Shown here in pieces: positions 33,219-42,661 of a DNA stretch of 64,000 nt. This DNA is from Bradyrhizobium sp. (GTDB lineage: Bacteria > Pseudomonadota > Alphaproteobacteria > Rhizobiales > Xanthobacteraceae): contig NZ_SSMW01000070.1 in NCBI RefSeq assembly GCF_004799405.1, forward strand, positions 19,392 to 83,391. Reading direction: 5' to 3'. The notes beneath the pieces were generated by a model. That model worked only from the letters and a program-made list of their open reading frames with translations, was not told the DNA's origin and did no database searches. The stretch's first letter is position 1. Each line of letters begins with the position of its first letter. Both the position numbers and the translations under genes were made by a program.

Positions 33219-34871
33219 TTACCGCGTGAACAATCCCGGCACCGACGCCGAGCGTCCGACATTGGCCGGCGGGCGCGGCGCGGTGGGCGCACGCTGCGCG
33301 GGCTGCTGCTGCTGGGGCTGAGGTTGGGCCTGCGGCTGTCGCGGCCCGGCGCCGAGGCCAAAGAAGTCCCGCAACGATGGCGAGCCCTGACGAAGCTTTT
33401 TCGGTTTCGGCGGCGTCCCCGGAGCGAAAGGCGTTCCATCGGGTCCCACCGCTGCGACCGGCGTTTCTCCCTTGGCCTGTTCGCGTCCGACTTCGCGGCG
33501 CGGCCAGGCGAAATCATCGGCGCGGCCGGCCGGTGGCGCCAGCGGTTCGCCCTTGACCAGGGTTCGCGCCGCCAGCGCATCGACCGCCGCGGGGCGTGAG
33601 CCGGGTCCGCCGAGCAATTGATCGGTGCCGACGGAAGATGCCACCAGCGGCAGGATCGGTCCCGCCAGCGGACGCGGCGCGGGCTGGCCGGGCAGCGCGT
33701 TGGCGTCGGGCGTGGCCGGCTCGGTCGGCAGCGCGATCGGCGCCGAACGAGCTGCCATTAACCGGGTGACTTCACGTTCCACGTAATGCGCAAGCTTGCG
33801 CGCGCCCGGCGGGGTAAAGAACACGCCATCGTAGGAGCGCAGGTTGCGGGGCTGGCCTTCGAAGTCCGGGCCCCTTTGCAGGAAGCGGCCGGCTTCGTCG
33901 ACGAACCCGTCCCAGACGTCGACATAGGTAATGCCGGCCTTGCCGGCGGCATCGCGATACAGCGAATCCAGGAATAGCATGTCCGCCGTACCCTTGATGC
34001 CGCGCACCGCGGGAAGGCCGACCCACAGCACCGGCACGCCCTTGGATTTCAGGACGGCGATCATCTCTTCGATTTTCTTGGTGTAGAGTTCGACCCAGCG
34101 TTCCTCGCGAAACTGATAAATGCCGTTCGGCGAGCGTGTGCTTTTCTCCGGCACGATGGCGGGCGGGGCATCGTCGGCATCGTCCGGCGACAATTCGGTA
34201 TCGACGATTTTTTCGTCGGGCTTGGCGGCGGCGTCGGTCTCGCCATCCGGCTTGGCAGCGGGTTTGGCCTCCGCGGGCTTCGCATCCGGTTTGGCGCGGG
34301 CGTCTTTCTTGTCGCTCTTCTTGTCGGCCGGCTTGCTGTCGGATTTCTCGGCCGCCGGCTCCCGCATCGGGATGCGGTCGTTGAGGCCGAGCATGACCAC
34401 GATGGCGTCCGGCTTTTCGGCAGCGAGAATGCCCTTGGCGGCGGCCGCCCAGTCGACCGGATCGCCCTTGGGCTGATATCGGATGAGGCCCGAGACGGTC
34501 TTGTGCCGGCGGATCACGCCCATTTCGGGCTGTTCGACATAGGCTTCCTCGAGACCGTAGGCGAGCCAGTCGGCCATGCCGTCGCCGAGCACCAGCACAT
34601 TGCGTTCCGGTACGGTCTCGCGTTTTTCGGGTGGCGGCGCCTTGGAGTCGTCGTGGATGACCCGCCTCGGCGCCTGCTGCTGGAACGGCGCGAACAGGTC
34701 GCCGCCGAACCATCCGCCGCCGCGGGATTGCGGCTGCGGCCGCGCCGGTCCGCCGAAATTGAAGAACTGCGCCGATGCCGGCGCGATGACGCCGACCAGC
34801 AGTGCTGTCGCCAGCGCGATCAGCGGGCCGCGCTCGGTCAACACGCCCAGAAAGGATTTCGGCTTTGGCAT
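33219..34871 (-). CDS. SGNH-fold DUF459 protein, catalytic residues apparently lost
   Basis: ATG 34871 gives 550 residues with a signal anchor (GPLIALATALLVGVIAPASA). The SGNH-like core runs from about 120 to 400 and is interrupted by a low-complexity Lys/Ala/Pro/Asp insert (about 180-250). Block I reads VLGDGMADW, with Gly where the catalytic Ser of GDS should be. The late block reads YDGVFFTPPGARKLAHY, with Phe where the catalytic His of D-x-x-H should be; GLND is kept. The C-terminal 150 residues are Pro/Gln-rich. It is probably a periplasmic binding or scaffold protein rather than an esterase. Confidence 0.75.
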   Translation of the reverse strand: MPKPKSFLGVLTERGPLIALATALLVGVIAPASAQFFNFGGPARPQPQSRGGGWFGGDLFAPFQQQAPRRVIHDDSKAPPPEKRETVPERNVLVLGDGMADWLAYGLEEAYVEQPEMGVIRRHKTVSGLIRYQPKGDPVDWAAAAKGILAAEKPDAIVVMLGLNDRIPMREPAAEKSDSKPADKKSDKKDARAKPDAKPAEAKPAAKPDGETDAAAKPDEKIVDTELSPDDADDAPPAIVPEKSTRSPNGIYQFREERWVELYTKKIEEMIAVLKSKGVPVLWVGLPAVRGIKGTADMLFLDSLYRDAAGKAGITYVDVWDGFVDEAGRFLQRGPDFEGQPRNLRSYDGVFFTPPGARKLAHYVEREVTRLMAARSAPIALPTEPATPDANALPGQPAPRPLAGPILPLVASSVGTDQLLGGPGSRPAAVDALAARTLVKGEPLAPPAGRADDFAWPRREVGREQAKGETPVAAVGPDGTPFAPGTPPKPKKLRQGSPSLRDFFGLGAGPRQPQAQPQPQQQQPAQRAPTAPRPPANVGRSASVPGLFTR

Positions 34872-35074
34872 GCGCTCGGTTCGCAAGGTAAATCTTGGGC
34901 CATCATAATAGTGGAATCGGGCCGCAAGCGGGCAGATTCGGCAAGCCATAAACCGGGCATCGGCCACCGCCGTCAAGGGCGGTGCGAAAATGTCGCCTTC
35001 AGGGTTACTTTTGGCGCGTTTTCAAGCGAAAGCCTGCCCCGGACACGATCCGGGGTAGCGACTGGAACCGGCGT

Positions 35075-36505
35075 TTACCGCCCCCTGAGCCGCTCCAGCA
35101 CGTCGGAGGAGGCAAATCCGTCCGCCGGCGCGCCGATCGAGGCCTGGAAACCGCGCAAGGCATCCCGGGTCTGTCCGCCAAGCTGGCCGTCGGGGGTGCC
35201 GCGATAGAAGCCGCGCTGGGCCAGGAGCTGCTGCAATTCAAGCCGCTCGGCCTTCGACAATTCCCGCTCCTGCCGCGGCCAGGGCTGCACGAACGGCGCG
35301 CCGCCGCGCAGCCGGTCGGCGAAGTGGCCGATCGCCAGCGCATAGGCCTCCGCCGGGTTGTATTTCATGATCACCCTGAAATTCTGCAGCATCAGGAAGC
35401 CCGGACCCTCGGCCCCGGCGGGCGCCAGCAGGTAGGCTTTTTCGGCCGGATGCGGGAACGGCTTGCCGCCGGCATGGGTGAGGCCGAGGTGCTCCCACTG
35501 TGCAATCGTCATCGCCTTGGCGCGATCCGCCAGCATGTAATTGAAGCCTGCGGGCACCACGACCTCATAGCCCCAGGTCTGGCCGGTCTGCCAGCCGTCT
35601 TTCCTGAGGTTATTGGCGGTGGAAGCGATCAGGTCGGCCGGATCGTCGACCACGTCGCGGCGGCCGTCGCCGTCGGCATCCACCGCGTAGCGCTTGAACG
35701 CGGTCGGCATGAACTGCGTGGGACCGAACGCGCCGGCCCAGGAGCCGCGCATCTGCTCGGGGCGCAAATCGCCATGGTTCAGGATTTCCAGCGCCGAGAG
35801 AAATTCATCCCGGAAATATTTCTGGCGGCGGCCGATGCAGGACAGCGTCGCGGTGGACTGCAGCACGCTGCGGTCGCCCATCTGGGTGGAATAATTCGAC
35901 TCGATGCCCCAGATCGCCGCGATCGCATAGCGATCGACGCCATAGGCTTTTTCCGTTGCGTCGAATTGCGGTTTGTATTTGGCCAGGATCTCGCGGCCCT
36001 TGGCCAACCTGTTGTCGTTCACCAGGATGTCGAGATAATCCCAGATCGACTTGGTGAACTCCGGCTGCGAATCCATCAGGTCCATGATGCGCAGATCGGG
36101 CGTAAGCCCCGCGGTGAAGCGCTCGAAGTTCGCTTGCGAGATGCCGCGGCGGGCAGCGTCGGGCCACATGCCGGCGACGCAATTGTCGAAATTTGCCGCC
36201 GCCTCGCGGATCGCGGCGGCGGTCATCAGAGGATGGCCGGAGGCGCCGTCCTCGCCGCTCCATGGCAGCGCGGCGCTGCCGGCCTGGACCGGTTGCGCCT
36301 GGGCGGTGGTGCCGGGCGAGGGCCGCGTGCTCCGGCTGCCTTGCGAAAGCGAGCCGGTGAAGATGCCGTCGAACAGGCTGAAGCGGCCGCCGCCGGACGA
36401 CTGTGCGCGGGCCTCGCCGCACGCCAGCAGCGCCGCGCCAAAGGTCAGGCCGAGAATCGCCGCACCGGTTCTTATCCTCGCCAATCCAGCCGTCCGTCTC
36501 GTCAT
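35075..36505 (-). CDS. Lytic murein transglycosylase, MltB family, with peptidoglycan-binding domain
   Basis: ATG 36505 gives 476 residues: a signal peptide ending near GEARA, a linker, the MltB-type domain (about 95-400) and a C-terminal PG_binding_1 domain (about 415-473, LQQLLAQRGFYRGTPDGQLG). The catalytic Glu is Glu202 in AIWGIESNYST. Supporting motifs are GAFGPTQFMPTAFKRYA and DGDGRRDV. It cleaves glycan strands to 1,6-anhydro-muropeptides in the periplasm. Confidence 0.9.
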   Translation of the reverse strand: MTRRTAGLARIRTGAAILGLTFGAALLACGEARAQSSGGGRFSLFDGIFTGSLSQGSRSTRPSPGTTAQAQPVQAGSAALPWSGEDGASGHPLMTAAAIREAAANFDNCVAGMWPDAARRGISQANFERFTAGLTPDLRIMDLMDSQPEFTKSIWDYLDILVNDNRLAKGREILAKYKPQFDATEKAYGVDRYAIAAIWGIESNYSTQMGDRSVLQSTATLSCIGRRQKYFRDEFLSALEILNHGDLRPEQMRGSWAGAFGPTQFMPTAFKRYAVDADGDGRRDVVDDPADLIASTANNLRKDGWQTGQTWGYEVVVPAGFNYMLADRAKAMTIAQWEHLGLTHAGGKPFPHPAEKAYLLAPAGAEGPGFLMLQNFRVIMKYNPAEAYALAIGHFADRLRGGAPFVQPWPRQERELSKAERLELQQLLAQRGFYRGTPDGQLGGQTRDALRGFQASIGAPADGFASSDVLERLRGR

Positions 36506-36631
36506 GTCGCACCCGCACCCCGAAAAAAACATCCGGCTTTCAGGAGGCCTCGTTGCGGTTTCCAATAGCTTAACAAAGGCGAGATTTTATGGCTGGAAAA
36601 GAAGCGCAAATAACGCAAAGGACAAGGTCCG

Positions 36632-36733
36632 CTCTCTCCCCCCTTGTGGGGGAGAGTTGGAGAGGGGGGTGAGCCGCAAATTCGGTGCTTGCAGCTTACC
36701 CCTCTCCCTAACCCTCCCCCACAAGGGGGGAGC
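36632..36733. repeat. RIME-like intergenic inverted repeat
   Basis: CTCTCTCCCCCCTTGTGGGG (left arm) and ACCCTCCCCCACAAGGGGGG (right arm) face each other across about 50 bases, forming a large cruciform-type element typical of rhizobial genomes. The 36506-36854 gap contains nothing else recognised. Confidence 0.75.
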
Positions 36734-36854
36734 GAACAGAATTGTAAATCGCCGCTGCCCCCCACGCATGCGGCTTTGTTCCCGGCTGCAAACCGGCTAC
36801 CAACGTGCCATTAAAGGCGCAGTTTCCGACAGTCTCTCAAGGCACGACGTTCCC

Positions 36855-37733
36855 ATGAAAATCCGCAAAGCCGTCTTCCCGGTCGCCGGTCTCGGCACCC
36901 GCGTCCTGCCCGCCACCAAGGCGATGCCGAAGGAAATGCTGACCATCGTCGACCGGCCGCTGATCCAGTATGTGGTCGACGAGGCGAGGGAAGCCGGGAT
37001 CGAACATTTCATCTTCGTCACCGGCCGCAACAAGGGCGTGATCGAGGATCATTTCGACCGGATGTATGAACTCGACGCTACGCTGGCCGCGCGCGGCAAG
37101 CAGGCCGAGATGGACGCCCTGGCGCGCGACCAGCCCGACGCCGGGGCGGTGAGTTTCACCCGGCAGCAGGCGCCGCTCGGCCTCGGCCATGCGGTGTGGT
37201 GCGCCCGCGACATCGTCGGCAACGAGCCGTTCGCGGTGCTGCTGCCGGACGAGCTGGTGTTGAACACGCCGGGCTGCCTTGCGCAGATGATCGAGGCTGC
37301 GGCCAAGCTTGGTGAAAAATCCAACCTGATCGCGGTGGAAGCGGTGCCGACGCATCGCACGCATCAATATGGCATCTGCGGCGTCGGCAAGCGGCACGGC
37401 AAGATGTTCGAGGTCGACGGCATGGTGGAAAAACCGCCGCAGGGCACCGCGCCTTCGAATCTGTCGATCACCGGCCGCTATATCCTGCAGCCGGAGATCT
37501 TCGATATCCTGAAGACGCAGGCAAGCGGGGCCGGCGGCGAGATTCAGCTCACCGACGCCATGATCGGCCTGGCAAGGACCCAGCGTTTCTACGGCGTCGA
37601 ATTCGAGGGTGAGCGGCACGATTGCGGCTCCAAGGCGGGATTCCTGCGCGCCAACATCGCCTTCGGCATGGCCCGCGCGGAGCTTCGCGCCGAGCTGCGC
37701 GCGGAGATGAAGAAGTATCTGGATCGCAAGTGA
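36855..37733 (+). CDS. galU: UTP-glucose-1-phosphate uridylyltransferase
   Basis: ATG 36855 gives 292 residues; the frame upstream reads through the repeat and was rejected. Motifs: nucleotide loop FPVAGLGTRVLPATKAMPKEM (6-26, broken here for length), VVDEAREAGIEHFIFVTGR, and LLPDELVL with the metal-binding Asp, then EKPPQGTAPSNLSITGRYIL. It makes UDP-glucose for exopolysaccharide, LPS and cyclic glucan. Its stop overlaps the GTG start of the next gene. Confidence 0.95.
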   Translation: MKIRKAVFPVAGLGTRVLPATKAMPKEMLTIVDRPLIQYVVDEAREAGIEHFIFVTGRNKGVIEDHFDRMYELDATLAARGKQAEMDALARDQPDAGAVSFTRQQAPLGLGHAVWCARDIVGNEPFAVLLPDELVLNTPGCLAQMIEAAAKLGEKSNLIAVEAVPTHRTHQYGICGVGKRHGKMFEVDGMVEKPPQGTAPSNLSITGRYILQPEIFDILKTQASGAGGEIQLTDAMIGLARTQRFYGVEFEGERHDCGSKAGFLRANIAFGMARAELRAELRAEMKKYLDRK

Positions 37734-37978
37734 ACGACTACGACGCGCTGCGCGATTATCTGAAGAAGCAGACGCTTCCCGAATTCGTGCTGAGCTTTGA
37801 AAAGATTGAGGAGATCATCGACGCGGCACTGCCGCGCGCGGCGCACCGGGCGTCGTGGTGGGAGACCTTGCGCAGTCCGCAGGAAAAGATGCCGCAGCGC
37901 GAGGCCTGCATCGCCGGCGGCTACATCGCGACCCGGCTGGCGGACGGCAAGAGCGTGCGGTTCAAGAGGATGAAGTAG
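37730..37978 (+). CDS. DUF7662-like small protein (82 aa)
   Basis: GTG at 37730 overlaps the galU stop (GTGA). The product reads NDYDALRDYLKKQ, LSFEKIEEIIDAALPRAAHR and ASWWETLRSP, the pattern of the small domain that I know as DUF7662, then GGYIATRLADGKSVRFKR, a DNA-binding-like end. It is probably co-translated with galU. The role is unknown. Confidence 0.65.
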   Translation: MNDYDALRDYLKKQTLPEFVLSFEKIEEIIDAALPRAAHRASWWETLRSPQEKMPQREACIAGGYIATRLADGKSVRFKRMK

Positions 37979-37990
37979 CGCGAACTTTAC

Positions 37991-38113
37991 GCGTCGTCCC
38001 CGCGAACGCGGGGACCCATACGCCGTGCCGCCAAGGTTTTGAAAGATGCCGATCGACCCGCCGTCGGACAAAAACCGCCGCGGATTGTGGGTCCCTGCTT
38101 TCGCAGGGACGAC
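37991..38113. repeat. Dispersed intergenic inverted repeat
   Basis: GTCGTCCCCGCGAACGCGGG at the left and CCTGCTTTCGCAGGGACGAC at the right are inverted copies enclosing about 80 bases, between convergent genes. Confidence 0.7.
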
Positions 38114-38115
38114 GA

Positions 38116-41061
38116 CTAGCTCGCCGCCTCGAGTCGTTCTTCGGTGAGCAGCCGCATCGCGGCGTCGGCGTCCATCGGTTCGCCGAACGCAAAACCTTGC
38201 GCGTATTCGCAGCCCAGCTGATAGAGCTCGACCGCGTCCGAATCGGTCTCGGCGCCCTCGGCGACCACGTCCATGCCGAGGTCGTGCGCCAGCGCGATGA
38301 TCGATTTCAGGATCACCGGCCTGGTGCCGCGGCTGGTGGTGCGGACAAAGGACTGGTCGATCTTGATGGTGTCGAACGGAAAGCGCTGCAGATAGGCCAG
38401 CGACGAATGACCGGTGCCGAAATCGTCCAGCGACAATCCGGTGCCGAGTTCGCGGATCCGCGTCAGCATCTGGGCGGCGTGTTCCGGGTTCTCCATCACC
38501 AGGGATTCCGTCAATTCAAGCTTCAGCGTGCCGCGCGCCACCGAGGAGCGCGACAGCACGGTACGGATATCGTGGATCAGGTCGTGCCGCAGCAATTGCC
38601 GCGAGGAGACGTTGACGCTGGCGAAGATCGGATCGCGCGAGCGCATCGCGCGCTGCCAGATCGCGAGCTGCTTTGCGGTCTGGTCCATCACGAACATGCC
38701 GAGATCGACGATCAGGCCGATTTCCTCGGCGATGGTGATGAATTCCACCGGCGACATCCGGCCCAGTTTGGGATGATCCCAGCGCGCCAGCGCCTCGAAG
38801 CCGGCGATCGAGCGATCCTCCAGCCGCACGATCGGCTGGTACAGAATGGTGATTTCCTCGCGCTCGATGGCGCGGCGCAATTCGGATTCCAGCGTCAGCC
38901 GGTCGGTCTTGCGCGCGCGCATCGCCGGCTTGTAGACGTCGATGCGGTCGCCGCCGATGCGCTTGGAATGGTACATCGCAAGCTCGGCGTCCTTGATGAT
39001 CTCTTCGGACAGTTGCGTCTGCGGGTCGCTGAGCGCCAGCCCGATCGAGGCGGTGAGGAAAATCTCGCGGTCATTGAAGGCGATCGGCGCGCGGATGGTC
39101 TTGCGTATGGTCTCGGCGAAGGCGGTGATGCGCGCCGGATCCTGTTCCGACATCAGGATCAGACCGAACTGGTCGCCGGCGAGCCGCGCCAGCGTGTCCT
39201 GCGGTTTCAGGATGCGGGTCAGACGCCGCGCCAGCGTCAGCAGGATCGAATCGCCGACCGCGATGCCGACGGAATCGTTGACCTGCTTGAAGCGATCGAG
39301 ATCGATCACCATCAGCGTCGGCCGCAGGTTCGGCATGGTCTTGGCGAAATTGGCCACCGCGCCCAGGCGGTCGATGAACAATTTGCGGTTCGGCAGGCCG
39401 GTGAGGTTGTCATGCACGGAATCGTGCAGCAGCCGTTCCTCGGCGTTCTTGGCCTCGGTCACGTCGGTCAGCGTGCCGACCACGCGCGAGACTTCGCCGT
39501 CGGAGCCGACCACCGGGCGCGCTTTAAGCGCGAACCACATGAAGTGGCCGTCGGGCGTGCGCAGCCGGAAATCCTGCACCAGGCGGCCGCGGCGCTGATC
39601 GAGCACGCTGTCTAGCGCCGCACGGAAGCGATCCTGATCGAGCGGATGCAGCACCTCGAGCCATTTCGCGGCGGGGCCTTCCAGCGTGCCGCGCTTGAGG
39701 CCGAGCAGGCTTTCGGTCTCGGGGCTGGTGAACACCTTGTCGGCGGAGACGTCCCAGTCCCAGATCAGGTCGCCGGAACCGGTCAGCGCCAGTGCGCGGC
39801 GCTCGACGTCGGAGACGATGCCGGTGGTCGCGCCGCCGCCGGCAAAGGCGTGCTGCATCACCGTGAACCCGATCAGCATCACGATCAGCACCAGGCCGCC
39901 GAGCAGCGCCGGGCCGACGATGTCGTTGGTGACGTTGCCGGCCACCGCCATGCCGGCCGCGACCACCCAGACCACCAGCAGGAACCAGGTCGGGATCAGC
40001 AGCACCGCGCGGTCGAAATTGTGGGTCGATAGGTACACGATCAGCGCAAAGCCCGCGAACGCGATCAGCACCAGCGACATCCGCGCGATGCCCGAGGCCA
40101 CCGCGGGATCGAACAAGGCCAGCGCCACCAGCGAGCCCAGGAAGGCCAACCAGCCGATGGTGATGTGGGAATAACGCACATGCCAGCGGCTGAGATTGAG
40201 ATAGGCAAACAGAAACACCAGCAGCGTCGCCGCCAGGATCGCTTCGCCGGCCGCGCGCCAGACCCGCTCGGCGTTGTTCGACATGTCGAGCACCTTGCCC
40301 CAGAAGCCGAAATCGACGCCGATATAGACCAGCACCGCCCACGCCAGCGCCGCGGCGGCCGGAAACATGATGCTGCCCTTGACCACGAACAGGATGGTCA
40401 GCACCAATGCCAGCAGTCCGGAAATGCCGATCACGATGCCCTGGTACAGCGTGAACGAGTTGACCTTGTCCTTGTAGGCGTCGGGTTCCCACAGATAGAG
40501 CTGCGGCAATTTATCGGTGCGCAGTTCGGCGACAAAGGTGACGACGGAGCCGGGATCGAGCGTGATGCGGAAAATGTCGGCGGTGGCGCTTTCCTGGCGT
40601 TCCGGACGGTCGCCGGTCGACGGCGTGATGGTGGCGATCCGCGACAATCCGAGATCGGGCCACAGCAGTCCCGACGAGACGATGCGATAGTGCGGCGCCA
40701 CGATCAGGCGATCGAGCTGGTCGTCGGTGTTGTTGGCGAGGGCGAACACCACCCAGTTCTGTCCGCCTTCGCGGGCGCGGACCTCGATGCGGCGGACGAT
40801 GCCGTCGGTGCCGGGCGCGGTGGAGACCTGGATGCGGTCGGTGTCGCTGCGCCGATGATCGAGTATCGCTGTGAGGTCGATCGCGGGCGCGTCGCCGCGG
40901 ACGCTGACGGCGTCGATGGCGCGCGCCGGTGGCGCGGCGACAAACATCATGAGGCCCAGCGCAAGCGGCGCGAGGCACCTGATCAGGCGCAAAGTCGGTT
41001 CTCCGCAATCAACGATGTTTCCGGACGAAATCCCCGCCCGGCGTCGCGCGATAAATGACAT
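38116..41061 (-). CDS. Membrane PAS-GGDEF-EAL protein, probable c-di-GMP phosphodiesterase
   Basis: ATG 41061 gives 981 residues: signal segment, a periplasmic DISM-like region (about 50-200), some seven membrane helices (205-410), PAS (about 425-545), GGDEF (about 560-715) and EAL (about 735-975). The GGDEF site is RLAGDQFG, so the GG(D/E)EF signature is degenerate and cyclase activity is doubtful. The EAL domain is intact: FEALARWDHP, ELTESLVMEN and LDDFGTGHSSLAYLQRFPF. It should hydrolyse c-di-GMP in response to an envelope signal. It lies 49 bases after the quinone oxidoreductase gene on the same strand. Confidence 0.85.
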   Translation of the reverse strand: MSFIARRRAGISSGNIVDCGEPTLRLIRCLAPLALGLMMFVAAPPARAIDAVSVRGDAPAIDLTAILDHRRSDTDRIQVSTAPGTDGIVRRIEVRAREGGQNWVVFALANNTDDQLDRLIVAPHYRIVSSGLLWPDLGLSRIATITPSTGDRPERQESATADIFRITLDPGSVVTFVAELRTDKLPQLYLWEPDAYKDKVNSFTLYQGIVIGISGLLALVLTILFVVKGSIMFPAAAALAWAVLVYIGVDFGFWGKVLDMSNNAERVWRAAGEAILAATLLVFLFAYLNLSRWHVRYSHITIGWLAFLGSLVALALFDPAVASGIARMSLVLIAFAGFALIVYLSTHNFDRAVLLIPTWFLLVVWVVAAGMAVAGNVTNDIVGPALLGGLVLIVMLIGFTVMQHAFAGGGATTGIVSDVERRALALTGSGDLIWDWDVSADKVFTSPETESLLGLKRGTLEGPAAKWLEVLHPLDQDRFRAALDSVLDQRRGRLVQDFRLRTPDGHFMWFALKARPVVGSDGEVSRVVGTLTDVTEAKNAEERLLHDSVHDNLTGLPNRKLFIDRLGAVANFAKTMPNLRPTLMVIDLDRFKQVNDSVGIAVGDSILLTLARRLTRILKPQDTLARLAGDQFGLILMSEQDPARITAFAETIRKTIRAPIAFNDREIFLTASIGLALSDPQTQLSEEIIKDAELAMYHSKRIGGDRIDVYKPAMRARKTDRLTLESELRRAIEREEITILYQPIVRLEDRSIAGFEALARWDHPKLGRMSPVEFITIAEEIGLIVDLGMFVMDQTAKQLAIWQRAMRSRDPIFASVNVSSRQLLRHDLIHDIRTVLSRSSVARGTLKLELTESLVMENPEHAAQMLTRIRELGTGLSLDDFGTGHSSLAYLQRFPFDTIKIDQSFVRTTSRGTRPVILKSIIALAHDLGMDVVAEGAETDSDAVELYQLGCEYAQGFAFGEPMDADAAMRLLTEERLEAAS

Positions 41062-41110
41062 GAATGTAAGGGAAATCAAAGGGTTTCCCGCCGGCCATCG
41101 CTCACCAGCG

Positions 41111-42109
41111 TTAAGCGACCAACACAATTTTGCCAATATGTTCACTGGTCTCCATGCGCCGGTGCGCATCGGCGGCCTTTTCCAGCGGGAATGTGCTGTC
41201 CATCAGCGGCTTGACGCGACCATCGCGCAACAGCGGCATCACGTTGGCTTCGATGGCCGCGACCATCGCCGCCTTGTCGGCATTGCTGCGGGGCCGCAAG
41301 GTCGAGCCAGTGTGGTGCAGCCTCTTCACCATCAGCTTGGCGAAATTAACGTTTGCCTTGGGTCCGCCGAGAAACGCGATCTGGATCACGCGACCGTCGA
41401 TCGCGGCCGCGTCGTAGTTGCGTTCGATGTATTCGCCACCGACCATGTCGAGAATGACATCGGCGCCCGCGCCCGATGTCGCGGTCTTGACCTCGGCGAC
41501 GAAGTCTTCGGTCCTGTAGTTGATCGCTCTGATAGCGCCGAGCTTGAGGCAGGCATCGGCTTTTTCCTTCGATCCGACGGTGACGATCACCTTGGAGCCG
41601 AAGGCCTTGGCCAGTTGAATGGCCATGGTGCCGATGCCGGACGAGCCGCCATGGACCAGCAGCGTCTCGCCCGATTTCAGCGCGCCACGCTCGAACACAT
41701 TGTGCCAGACCGTCATCAGCGTTTCGGGAACAGCACCGGCTTCTTGCATCGACAGCGCCGGCGGCACCGCCATCGCCTGGGCATCCTGCGCGATGCAATA
41801 TTGCGCATAGCCGCCGCCGGCCACCAGCGACATCACCTTGTCGCCGAGCCTGTGTCTGGTGACGCCTGCGCCGACCGCGACGACCTCGCCCGCCACTTCA
41901 AGCCCGGGCAGGTCGCTGGCGCCGGGCGGCGGCGGGTAGGAGCCGGATCGCTGCGCGACGTCGGGCCGGTTGACGCCGGCCGCGGCGACCTTGATCAGGA
42001 TCTCGTTTGCACCCGGCACAGGGACGCTGCGGGTCTCCGGCACCAGCACCTCCGGACCGCCGGGCTTGCTGATGCCGATGACGGTCATTTGCGCGGGCAG
42101 CTTTTCCAT
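41111..42109 (-). CDS. Zinc-independent quinone oxidoreductase, PIG3 family
   Basis: The 332-residue MDR protein has the catalytic-domain pattern GVNRPDVAQRSGSYPPPPGAS, the PGLEVAGEVVAVGAGV segment, the NADPH loop HGGSSGIGTMAIQLAKAFG and the C-terminal HRRMETSEHIGKIVL typical of the TP53I3/PIG3 group. It lacks the zinc-binding Cys residues. It reduces quinones with NADPH in the cytosol. Confidence 0.9.
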   Translation of the reverse strand: MEKLPAQMTVIGISKPGGPEVLVPETRSVPVPGANEILIKVAAAGVNRPDVAQRSGSYPPPPGASDLPGLEVAGEVVAVGAGVTRHRLGDKVMSLVAGGGYAQYCIAQDAQAMAVPPALSMQEAGAVPETLMTVWHNVFERGALKSGETLLVHGGSSGIGTMAIQLAKAFGSKVIVTVGSKEKADACLKLGAIRAINYRTEDFVAEVKTATSGAGADVILDMVGGEYIERNYDAAAIDGRVIQIAFLGGPKANVNFAKLMVKRLHHTGSTLRPRSNADKAAMVAAIEANVMPLLRDGRVKPLMDSTFPLEKAADAHRRMETSEHIGKIVLVA

Positions 42110-42213
42110 GATTTGTCCTTGCGAAACGCGGGATCATTGAACAGGCATCTGCTTAGCCAGCCGCGCCCGGGCTGGCAACCGTTTCACCGACCGTCGAGCA
42201 CCGGAGGGAGCGC

Positions 42214-42405
42214 ATGGCCATCGAGGACGACGACAAGCCAAGGAAGAAAGTCACCCACGAGATCGGGCAGGACCTGTCGCTGCTGTCGGTCGAGGAACTG
42301 ACCGAGCGCATCGCGCTGATGACGGCGGAAATCGAGCGACTGCAGGTCGCCATGACCAAAAAGCGCGCGTCAAAGGATGCCGCCGACAGCTTTTTCAAAT
42401 CGTGA
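42214..42405 (+). CDS. DUF1192 family protein (63 aa)
   Basis: The sequence fits DUF1192 throughout: EIGQDLSLLSVEELTERIAL, then a coiled helix ALMTAEIERLQVAMTKK and ending SFFKS. The family is small, cytosolic, restricted to alphaproteobacteria and uncharacterised. A GGAGGGAGC site precedes the start. Confidence 0.9.
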   Translation: MAIEDDDKPRKKVTHEIGQDLSLLSVEELTERIALMTAEIERLQVAMTKKRASKDAADSFFKS

Positions 42406-42481
42406 GCGAGGCACGCGCCCCTCCCACGCAAGCGGGAGAGGGGGTGCATCGCGCGTTGGTCCGCCTCCATGTTCTCTCGGT

Positions 42482-42568
42482 CGTCATGGCCGGGCTTGTC
42501 CCGGCCATCCACGCCTTTCGCGGTTGCGGCAAAGACGTGGATGCCCGGCACAGGGCCGGGCATGACGC
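42482..42568. repeat. Dispersed intergenic inverted repeat
   Basis: CGTCATGGCCGGGCTTGTCC and CACAGGGCCGGGCATGACG are inverted arms about 45 bases apart. Confidence 0.7.
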
Positions 42569-42661
42569 GGAGAGACGTCGCGACCCTCGGCCAATGCCAC
42601 GGCAAATGAAAGCTGAAGAAAATCGTTCGTTTACGATTGATTAAGCTTTCTTGTTTATGAC

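Noticed and set aside
34982..36568. 528-codon plus-strand frame opposite the transglycosylase
   Set aside because: The minus strand has the signal peptide, catalytic Glu and peptidoglycan-binding domain; the plus frame has none.
36632..36733. CRISPR-like repeat pair
   Set aside because: Two inverted arms only, not direct repeats with spacers; fits a rhizobial intergenic palindrome. No CRISPR array was seen anywhere.
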